Positions 9,019 through 16,800 of a stretch of DNA of 38,031 nucleotides are shown here, piece after piece. The position numbers and the translations under genes were made by a program. Positions within the stretch are counted from its first letter, which is position 1. Each line of letters opens with the position of its first letter. The stretch comes from Armatimonadota bacterium (GTDB lineage Bacteria; Armatimonadota; Hebobacteria; Hebobacterales; Hebobacteraceae). The notes beneath the pieces are model-generated. The model saw nothing but the letters and a program-made list of their open reading frames with translations. It searched no databases and was not told the DNA's origin. Location of the stretch: the NCBI GenBank assembly GCA_015486155.1, contig WFSF01000099.1:1-38031 (forward strand), in the 5' to 3' direction.

Positions 9019-9048
9019 TTGACGGCCCCCGCGGCGCCGTGGTATCAT
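9019..9048 (+). promoter_or_regulatory. Promoter of tRNA-Pro
   Basis: TTGACG (9019-9024) and TATCAT (9043-9048) are 18 bases apart. The -10 ends 9 bases before the tRNA 5' end, so transcription would start almost at the mature end. Confidence 0.65.
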
Positions 9049-9057
9049 CGGTCTCGC

Positions 9058-9132
9058 CGGGGTGTAGCTCAGTTTGGCTAGAGCGCACGGTTCGGGACCG
9101 TGAGGTCGGCAGTTCAAATCTGCCCACCCCGA
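9058..9132 (+). tRNA. tRNA-Pro (anticodon CGG)
   Basis: A 75-nt cloverleaf. The acceptor arms are CGGGGTG and CACCCCG with A as discriminator; the D stem is GCTC/GAGC; the anticodon stem is CACGG/CCGTG around the loop TTCGGGA; the T arm is GGCAG-TTCAAAT-CTGCC. The anticodon is CGG (codon CCG), and G37 follows it, as expected for proline tRNAs. CCA is not encoded, so it must be added by the nucleotidyltransferase. Confidence 0.95.
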
Positions 9133-9259
9133 CGTCCATTTTCGCTCGGGCGGGATTCGTCGCTCAGACAGACGCGCGGCGCCTGCTTTTCGCCATCGTC
9201 CTGATGCAGGTGGTGAGATGCAGGCGTGTGTTGTTTCCGGCCCGCAGGAGGAATGTCTT

Positions 9260-10168
9260 GTGAAAATCGTCCCATTTCGACCTGATCTTGCTTCCCAGAT
9301 CGCTGCCCTCTACAACGAGGCGATCGCGCCGGTGCCAGACTGTCACCCGGTGGCCCAGGAGCGGTTTGGCTCCATGGAAGGCATCGCCAGCCGAAATCTG
9401 CGGGATGAGGCCCTCATGGCGGCTGCGGGTGAGGATGGAGAGTTGCTCGGGTTCGCGCACGTCGGGGTTTCCCTGCCCCCGACCGAGGACTGGCAGCCCC
9501 CGGCCGACCAGCCGGTGATCCGGTTTCTCTACTACCGCGCGGGCGCGCGGCGGGCCGGGCAGGCCCTGCTCGAATGGGCCGAGGACTGGGCGCGTGAGCG
9601 CGGCGACTCCATCATCGCATATCACCAGCACTTCCGGTATCCTTTCTATCACGCGCCCTATTGCCATCTGTCCGAGCACATGGGGCATGTGCGGGCGCTC
9701 TTCGGGATGAACGGGTATCGTGAGGATGCGATGGAGGTCTATCTTCGTTGGGTGGACTTCACGCCCCCGGAGCCGGTGCGCCCCGACCTGGACTTCGAGC
9801 TCACGCGCGAAGAGAGCGAGTGCTCCTTCGGGTCTCGGGTGCGCTACCGCGCGGTCCAGGGCGGCCGCACCATCGGCTCCTGCACCATGGACCGCGGCCA
9901 CTGGTCCGATCCGGAGGGAGACCTGTGGTGCTTCTGCGACGGGCTCGGCGTCGAGGAGGAGTTTCAGGGCAAGCGCCTGGGGATGTTCCTGCTCTGCACC
10001 GGGCTGAAGGAAATGCACCGCGCGGGCTGCCGCCACGCCTCCATCACCACCGGCTGGGAGAACCACCGGGCCGCGCTCATGTACACCAACATGGGCTATC
10101 GCCACGGGGACCGCACTTGCAGCTACCAAAAGGAGCTGAACACGGCAAAGGCGCAGGCGAAGGAGTAG
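9260..10168 (+). CDS. Tandem GNAT-family N-acetyltransferase
   Basis: A 302-residue protein. The ORF track starts at 9218, but the GTG at 9260 has GCAGGAGG eight bases upstream and opens with the natural VKIVPFRPD strand. The C-terminal half carries the acetyl-CoA signature: a beta strand then EEEFQGKRLGMFLLCTG (Q-x-x-x-L-G-type motif A) and TGWENHRAALMYTNMGYR (motif B, with the Asn and the G-Y/F end). The N-terminal half (LGFAHVGVS...) looks like a degenerate GNAT fold, as in two-domain GNATs such as MshD. The acceptor substrate is unknown. A SAM methyltransferase follows after 46 bases and may be cotranscribed. Confidence 0.85.
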   Translation: MKIVPFRPDLASQIAALYNEAIAPVPDCHPVAQERFGSMEGIASRNLRDEALMAAAGEDGELLGFAHVGVSLPPTEDWQPPADQPVIRFLYYRAGARRAGQALLEWAEDWARERGDSIIAYHQHFRYPFYHAPYCHLSEHMGHVRALFGMNGYREDAMEVYLRWVDFTPPEPVRPDLDFELTREESECSFGSRVRYRAVQGGRTIGSCTMDRGHWSDPEGDLWCFCDGLGVEEEFQGKRLGMFLLCTGLKEMHRAGCRHASITTGWENHRAALMYTNMGYRHGDRTCSYQKELNTAKAQAKE

Positions 10169-10214
10169 TCCGCCGCCTGAGAGGTGAACATCCTTCGTCC
10201 GGGGAGGAATCGGC

Positions 10215-11018
10215 ATGGCGCGAGGCCGCACCAGCGTGCAGCGGAAGTGGGACCTGATCTCGCCCTACTACCAGACGGAGCACAAGATCCCCACCGACTT
10301 CGTGCACTACGGGCCGCACTGCCCGAACGAAGACAAATTGCAACTGATCGGGGAGGTGCGGGGCAAGCGGGTGCTGGAGATCGGGTGCGGAGGCGGGCAG
10401 AACGCCATCGCCTTCGCCAAGCGAGGAGCGGTCGCCACCGGAGTGGACATCTCGAACAAGCAGATCGAGTTCGCCCGCGCGCTCGCGTCGCGGGAGGGGG
10501 TGGAGGTGACCTTCCTGCGCGGGAACGTCGAGGATCTGTCCGCCATCGCCGACGCCACGCAGGACGTGGTGTTCTCCGCCTACGCGCTCCAGTTCGTGGA
10601 GCATATGGACCGCTGTTTCGGGGAGGTCGCCCGTGTCCTACGGCCGGGCGGGATGTTCGTGTTCAGCCTCGACCATCCGTTCTGGTACTGCCTGGCCGAG
10701 AAGGAACTGGTGGTGGAGAGCAGCTACTTCGACACCGCGTACTGGTATGAATGGGAGCAGGCGGGCATGTCCACCCATCCCAGGATGACGGAATATCACC
10801 GCACCCTGGGGGAATGGTATCGCCTATTGCGCGGCGCCGGCCTCGAGGTGCTGGACATCATCGAGCCGGAGCCGGTGGAGTTGGGCAGCGGCCAGGACTG
10901 GGGCGGATACTATGCGCCGGAGCGCCAGAAAATGGTCCCCGCGACCATCATTTGGAAGGCACGGAAACCGGCACGATCAGAGCCCGGGGAGGCGGCTCAG
11001 GCGATCTCTGTGCGTTGA
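10215..11018 (+). CDS. Class I SAM-dependent methyltransferase
   Basis: A 267-residue Methyltransf_11/25-type protein, with ATG at 10215 after GGGGAGGA. The SAM-binding motif is VLEIGCGGGQNAIAFAKRGA, followed by the acidic VTGVDIS-like strand (ATGVDISNKQIEFA) and a DVVFSAYALQFVEHMDR segment, then FGEVARVLRPGGMFVFSLDHPFWY. The family methylates small molecules such as quinone precursors or secondary metabolites; the substrate is unknown. The preceding GNAT gene could modify the same metabolite. The gene's TGA stop lies inside the -35 box of the next promoter. Confidence 0.88.
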   Translation: MARGRTSVQRKWDLISPYYQTEHKIPTDFVHYGPHCPNEDKLQLIGEVRGKRVLEIGCGGGQNAIAFAKRGAVATGVDISNKQIEFARALASREGVEVTFLRGNVEDLSAIADATQDVVFSAYALQFVEHMDRCFGEVARVLRPGGMFVFSLDHPFWYCLAEKELVVESSYFDTAYWYEWEQAGMSTHPRMTEYHRTLGEWYRLLRGAGLEVLDIIEPEPVELGSGQDWGGYYAPERQKMVPATIIWKARKPARSEPGEAAQAISVR

Positions 11019-11043
11019 CTTCCCGCGCCTCTGATGGTATCAT
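11015..11043 (+). promoter_or_regulatory. Promoter of the Ig-like/LysM protein gene
   Basis: TTGACT (11015-11020) and TATCAT (11038-11043) are 17 bases apart. The -35 overlaps the stop codon of the preceding methyltransferase gene. The expected start is near 11050, about 55 bases before the GTG at 11106. Confidence 0.7.
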
Positions 11044-11105
11044 CCGGCCCCGTGAGGTGGAGCTGAAAACGGGGCAAAGTTCTCTGGCCGCAAAAGGAGT
11101 CTGCC

Positions 11106-13007
11106 GTGAAAGCAACCCTGGTTTTGCTCGCGCTGCTGACGGCTGTACTGGTCACTCCTGGACTACTGCTCGCCGAATCGGTCGGGCCCATGGCGGCGAT
11201 CACCGCGCCTCATCCGGGCATCACGGTCACCTCCGACACGGTGGACGTGGGAGTGGAATACGGGGCCGCGGACGGCCTCGAGGTCACGCGGGTGGCGCTG
11301 TTGGTGGACGGCGTGCAGGTGGGCGAAGCCGACTTCGACCCTCCCCGGACGACCGGCATGGCCTACTTCCCGTGGCGGACCGAGGAATATCAGGACGGCC
11401 ATCACGAGCTCACCGCGCGCGTGGTGGACTCCGAGGGGCGGGTGGGGACCCACACCATTTCGGTGCTCTTGCAGCGCGGCACCCTGAATCTCGACGACGC
11501 GTTGTATATCTCCTCCCCCCAGCCCGGCGCTACGGTGGCCGGCGTCACCGAGGTAAAGGTGGCCGGTGACCGGGAGGGCCAGGTGAAATACGTCATCTTC
11601 CTGGTGGACAATGTGTTCAAGGCGCTGACCAACGTGCGGCCCTTCACCTACCGCTGGGACACCTCGCAGTACCTGAACGGCTTGCATCGGCTGCAGGCGC
11701 GCGCATATCGAAATGACGGCACCCACTACTTGACTCCAGTGGTCGAGGTGAGGGTGGACAACCCGAGCGGGGCCACCACCCTTCGCCGGCCGGAGCCGGC
11801 CCCGGCGGCGCGGGTCACCCCGAAACCCGTCGTGCAGCTTCCGGCGCGCGCGGAGACCCCCTCCCTGCCGCCTCCCATGCATTCTGAGGCGCGCGCGCCC
11901 GAGTTGCAAACAGTAGAGGTGGCCGAACCGGAGGTGGCGCGGCCGGGAACGGCCCCCTTCGTGGGGCCCAGCGGGGACCTTATCACGCCGTCTGCAGCGG
12001 AGGTCACCGGGCGGAGCGGCGCAGTGGCTCCTCTGGAGATCGCGGCTCTCCCTCCGGCGGCGGAGAAGGTGGAGACTTCTACCCCTCGGACTAAGACCGC
12101 CGCGCTCAGCGCGAAGGCGGAGCAGAGCCCTCCGGCGCCCGAGCTGGCCGGCGCCGGGCTGATGGTGGAATCGATGCCAGAGCCGGCGGCGGTGGCGGTG
12201 GATTCGCTCCCTGCCCCGGCGGCGAAACCGGCTTCCGTCGCTTCCGCGGCGTCCCCTGTCGAGCCTATCGCGGCGGACGCGACCCCCGTCGAAGTCGCGG
12301 CGCTTCCGGGGTCCGGAGCAGCCAGCCCCACGACTTCAACGGCTCCCGCCCCGCCCGCACCGAAGGCGGTGGCGGCCGAGCATGTGGAAGAGGCGGTAGT
12401 CACCCAGATGCCCGAGGGCACGGTGAGAGTGCCCCACCCCGTCGTTCATTACGCCATGCTGCCTCCTCGCACCTCGGCGTCCGCCCCGGCCCCCAAAGTG
12501 GTTGCCGAACCCGCGTCCGACGCGGCCGGATACGTGGTGCAGGAGGGCGACTGCTTGTGGGAGATCGCCGCCAAGTACGGGGTCTCCGCGCGGGAGCTGG
12601 CCGAGGTGAACGGAATCGAGGATCCGAACCTCATCCACCCCGGCCAGAGGCTCCAGGTGCCCATCGTCAGGCTCTACGCCGACGGCAAGCCGATTGCCAC
12701 CGATGTGCCGGTTACCGTCGCCGATGGACGGACCATTGCCCCGTTCCGGAGTGTGGTGGAATCTCTGGGCGGCCAGGTGACCTGGGATGCCGCCGGCCGG
12801 CGCGCGGTCGGCTCCGCGCTGGGCCGCACCATCGCGGTCACCATCGGCAGCGAGGTGGCGCAGGTGGACGATTCCGAGATGACCATGGACGCGGCCGCGC
12901 AGTTGCAGGACAACCGCACGGTGGTACCGCTGAGGTTCCTGGGAGACGCGCTGAAGTTGAGTCTGAACTATGAGCCGGGCGCGGTGCACATCGCCCGCGC
13001 GAAGTGA
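11106..13007 (+). CDS. Secreted Ig-like / LysM / copper-amine-oxidase-N-like domain protein
   Basis: A 633-residue exported protein with a GTG start at 11106 behind AAAAGGAG. Residues 1-23 are a signal peptide (TLVLLALLTAVLVTPGLLLA). Two bacterial Ig-like modules follow (about 28-120 and 130-218, the second starting ISSPQPGATVAG). A Pro/Ala/Glu-rich linker occupies about 219-470. A LysM module lies at 476-519 (YVVQEGDCLWEIAAKYGVS ... IHPGQRLQVP), which binds peptidoglycan glycan strands. The C-terminal ~110 residues match the copper-amine-oxidase N-terminal-like domain (DGRTIAPFRSVVESLGG, DNRTVVPLRFLGDAL), a domain found in surface proteins and not a catalytic oxidase. A wall-attached role in the envelope is likely. 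It stands alone between its promoter and a strong terminator. Confidence 0.88.
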   Translation: MKATLVLLALLTAVLVTPGLLLAESVGPMAAITAPHPGITVTSDTVDVGVEYGAADGLEVTRVALLVDGVQVGEADFDPPRTTGMAYFPWRTEEYQDGHHELTARVVDSEGRVGTHTISVLLQRGTLNLDDALYISSPQPGATVAGVTEVKVAGDREGQVKYVIFLVDNVFKALTNVRPFTYRWDTSQYLNGLHRLQARAYRNDGTHYLTPVVEVRVDNPSGATTLRRPEPAPAARVTPKPVVQLPARAETPSLPPPMHSEARAPELQTVEVAEPEVARPGTAPFVGPSGDLITPSAAEVTGRSGAVAPLEIAALPPAAEKVETSTPRTKTAALSAKAEQSPPAPELAGAGLMVESMPEPAAVAVDSLPAPAAKPASVASAASPVEPIAADATPVEVAALPGSGAASPTTSTAPAPPAPKAVAAEHVEEAVVTQMPEGTVRVPHPVVHYAMLPPRTSASAPAPKVVAEPASDAAGYVVQEGDCLWEIAAKYGVSARELAEVNGIEDPNLIHPGQRLQVPIVRLYADGKPIATDVPVTVADGRTIAPFRSVVESLGGQVTWDAAGRRAVGSALGRTIAVTIGSEVAQVDDSEMTMDAAAQLQDNRTVVPLRFLGDALKLSLNYEPGAVHIARAK

Positions 13008-13033
13008 CGGAGCTCACGGAGCACGCGCCATTC

Positions 13034-13068
13034 ACGGCAGGCCGGCGCGTCCGGCCTGCCGTTTCATT
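13034..13068 (+). terminator. Rho-independent terminator after the LysM protein gene
   Basis: ACGGCAGGCCGG and CCGGCCTGCCGT form a perfect 12-bp stem around a CGCGT loop, followed by TTCATTTC. It sits 26 bases after the stop at 13007 and overlaps the end of the convergent cyclase gene. Confidence 0.8.
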
Positions 13069-13687
13069 TCAGCAGGAGCGCTCGCGCGGGCGCGGCCTCG
13101 CCGCCCGCAAGGCGCAGGGGGAGACAGATCAGGTGGTAGTCTCCCGGCTCGACCGCGGAGAGGTCCACGGCCTCCAGCAAGGGTATGCCCGCGCCGAGCA
13201 GCGCGAGGTGTGCCTCATGCCGCCCCGGCAGGTCAACGGAAAGTCCGTCCACGCCAACCAGAAGAGTCTCCCTCTCCACCAGATAGCGGGCGCCCTCCCC
13301 GGTGAGGTGGGCGGGGCGCTCCGGCATGGGGCCGCGGCGCACCCAGTTGGAGTTGTCCGTCCTCAGCAGCACGCGGGAGCGGGGCGCGATCTTCGCCGCC
13401 TCCAGCTCCGCGCGGCCGATTTCGATGTTCCCTCTCAGGTCCAGCACGCGCGCGGGGCCGATCAGCGCCTCCGGCGGGATCGCGTCCACCGTACCCTCAC
13501 CGGCGGAGAAGTGCAGGGGCGCGTCCAGGTGAGTGCCGGTGTGGGAGCCCAGCGCGAGGCGCGCGCCGAGTATGGTCGCGTCATGGCTCACATGCCGGCT
13601 GCGCTCGATCTTGACCCCGGGGTCTCCCGGCCACACCAGCATCTCCTCACAGATGGGCACGCTGATGTCGAAATATCGCACTCTCAT
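13064..13687 (-). CDS. Cyclase / kynurenine formamidase-like metal-dependent hydrolase
   Basis: A 207-residue protein from the ATG at 13687 (MRVRYFDISVPICEEM), the natural N-terminus of the family. A GTG at 13723 would add 12 residues, but its AAAGGAGG abuts the codon directly, so the start is uncertain. The metal-binding signature HTGTHLDAPLHF (H-x-G-T-H-x-D-x-P-x-H) is complete, and WPGDPG precedes it. The family hydrolyses amide or lactone bonds, the best-known case being N-formylkynurenine. There are no other tryptophan-degradation genes nearby, so the substrate is open. It converges with the LysM gene and is divergent from the alpha-2-macroglobulin gene. Confidence 0.85.
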   Translation of the reverse strand: MRVRYFDISVPICEEMLVWPGDPGVKIERSRHVSHDATILGARLALGSHTGTHLDAPLHFSAGEGTVDAIPPEALIGPARVLDLRGNIEIGRAELEAAKIAPRSRVLLRTDNSNWVRRGPMPERPAHLTGEGARYLVERETLLVGVDGLSVDLPGRHEAHLALLGAGIPLLEAVDLSAVEPGDYHLICLPLRLAGGEAAPARALLLK

Positions 13688-13890
13688 AGTGGGGCACAGA
13701 TTCGCCGGGGTGGGGCGGAACACCCTCCTTTCCGCCGCGGACTGACACGCGAACGAGGAGGATGCGGAACTTTATGTTCGGGGTCGTGGTCTAAGCAAGT
13801 GTTCACAGCCGAGACAGACTCGTCCTCGAAGCCAGTTCCGAGGCCCTGTCATGCGACACGCAGGGTAGTTCCCTAAAGGAGCGATCTCTC

Positions 13891-16800
13891 ATGTCAAGAG
13901 CGAAGGCTGGCATTCTCCGCCTGGCGGTATTGATTCTCGTCGCGATGCCCCTCATATTCGACCTGGGGTCCAGAGCAGCCCTATCCTCCAACGAGCTGTC
14001 GCCGCTCCAGACCATCGTCCGCGGGCAGAGCCGATGGCTTGCCGGAGGGCCCGCCTCGCTGCGGGTCATCGTCACCAACCACGAGACCGGACGCCCGGTA
14101 AGGGGGGCGGTCCACCTCACGCTCACCCCCACCGATCAGCAGGCGATCGGCACCCAGCGTCTCTACAGCGGGGAGCTGAAGCAGGGAACCATGGAGGCGG
14201 CCTTCGAGGTCCCGGAGCTGAACCCCGGCACCTACGAACTCGCCGTGCGGGTGGTATCGGAGCTGGGCGTGGATGTGGTGAAAAGACCCGTCACCATCGC
14301 GCGGGAGACGCGGGTGTTGCTCACCACCGACAAACCTCTCTATCAGCCGGGTCAGACCATGCACCTGCGCGCGCTGGCCCTGCGACTTCCCTCCATGCGT
14401 CCGGCGGCAGGAGACCCGGTCACCTTCGAGGTGGAGGACGCGAAGGGCAACAAGGTGTTCAAGCAGACCGCGGCGGTCTCCGAGTACGGCGTCGCCTCCG
14501 CGAAGTTCGTCCTCGCCGACGAGGTGAACATGGGGCGATACAAGGTGCGCGCCGTCACCCCCGACGGCCGCGCCGAGCGGACCGTGGAGGTGGAGCGATA
14601 TGTGCTCCCAAAGTTCAAGGTCACTCTCACCACCGACAAACCCTACTATCTCCCCGGAGAGCGGATGACGGGCAAGGTGCAGGCCGACTACTTCTTCGGA
14701 AAGCCCACCTCCCAGGCCGAGGCGCTCATCACGCTGTCCTCGTTCGACGTGAAGTTTCACGAGTTCTCCGAGATCAAGGGCAAGACCGATGAGAACGGCA
14801 CTTTCCGGTTCGAGTGCGCGCTGCCGGACTACTTCGTGGGACAGCCCCTGGAGCAGGGCAAGGCCTTCGTGAAGGTGGAGGTGGAGGTTACCGACCGCGC
14901 CGAGCACACCGAGAAGATCACTGAGATGGTGCCGGTGGCGAAGGATCCGATGCTCGTGACGGTGGTGCCCGAATCGGGGGAGTTGAAGCCGGGGCTGGAC
15001 AACATCGTGTACGTGCTGGTCTCCACCCCGGACGGAAAGCCGGTGGCGGGGGCAACGGTACTCGCGGGGGCCGGCCCGGGCAATATCACCTCCGTCGCTC
15101 CGGAGAACCGAGTGCGGGGCGTGACCGATGCGGCGGGGATGTTCGAGTGGCGCCTACGCCCGAAGCCGGAAGATCGAATGCTCAATGTGATCGTAAACGA
15201 CAGCCGGGGACATGAGGTGGAGCGATCGGTGGAGGCGGCCAACAGTGGCGGGCAGGCATTGTTGTTGCGGGCCGACCGCGCCCTGGCGAAGGTCGGCGAT
15301 AGCGTCCATTTCACCGTCCTTTCCACCAAGCAGAGAGGGACGACTTATGTTGACGTAATCCGCGACAAGCAAACGGTGTTGACGCGGACGGTGGAGGTGA
15401 AGAACGGGCGGGCGAAGTTCTCCCTTTCCCTCACCTCCGACCTCGCGGGCACCCTCCAGGTGCACGCGTACCAGATTCTGCCGGACGAGAACATCATCCG
15501 CGACACCCGCCTGCTCTACGTGTCGCCCGCCGACGATCTGGTGGTGGAGGTGAAACCCGATAAGGATACCTATCGGCCGGGAGACCCCGCGCGGCTGCGC
15601 TTCTTCGTGCGTGACCAGGAGGGACGGCCCGTGCAGGCCGCTCTGGGAGTGACCATCGTGGACGAGAGCGTATTTGCGCTCCAAGAGATGCAGCCCGGCC
15701 TCGAGAGGATCTATTTCGCGCTGGAAAAGGAGCTGATGAAGCCGCGCTACGAGATACACGGCTTCACCCCGGAGGGCGTCGTCACCGGCCAACTGCCGTT
15801 TCGCGCCCCCGCGCCGGCGGAGGAGGAGGCGCTGCGACAAAGGGCGGCCGCCGTGCTCTTCGCTGCCTCTCAGCCGCGGGACCCCTATACTCTCACGGCC
15901 GACAGCTACCAGGAGCGCGTGGAGAAGATGAAGGAGCGGTGGGCGAAGGAGATGGCGCGCGATGCGGAGCGGATAGACCGCGCGCTCAAGCGCTACTACG
16001 AGCGGCACCGCCGGTATCTCGCGGAGAAGGATGGCATCACCACCCTGGTGGACGAAGGCCTGCTCCATCGGCGCGATCTCAAGGACCGCTGGGGGCGTGA
16101 TTACCGGGTGCGGTGGTGGAGAACCAACTGCGCGCTGGACTCCGCGGGCCCGGACGGCCGGTGGAACACCAGCGACGACCTGCGGAACATCGGGCAGTGG
16201 GCGCTGGAGGGCAATATGCCCGGGCGGGCGGTCCTGGGCGCCAGAGGAGGCGGGGGCCGCCGCGGGGGAATCGCGATGGACATGATGATGGAGAAGGCGA
16301 TGGCCGCGCCGCCGGCGGCGGCGCGCGCGGCCGCCGCGGGCCAGCCCCAGGTCCGCCTGCGGCAGTTCTTCCCGGAGACCATGTACGTGAATCCATCGGT
16401 GATCACCGATGAGCGCGGCCGCGCCTCGGTCACCGTGCAGATGGCCGATTCCATCACCACCTGGCGGATGCAGACGCTGGCTTCGTCCCAACGCGGGCAG
16501 CTGGGCAGCGATACGAAGGGGTTGCGAGTGTTCCAGGACTTCTTCATCGACATCGATCTGCCGGTGGCTCTCACCCAGAACGACGAAATCTCCATCCCCA
16601 TCGCGGTCTACAACTACCTGCCGAAGAGCCAGACCGTGCGCCTGAGCCTGGAGCGAGATCCCTGGTTCGAGCTGGTGGGGGACAAAGCGGAGAAGTCGCT
16701 GGACATCGGCCCGTCGGACATCACCGTCGCGTATTACCGCATCCGCGCCAAGGAGATCGGGAACCACTCGCTCACCGTTCACGCGCAGGGATCCAGGTTG

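Noticed and set aside
9133-9259. Possible second tRNA or terminator after tRNA-Pro
   Set aside because: No cloverleaf could be drawn and the GC-rich stretch lacks a clean stem.
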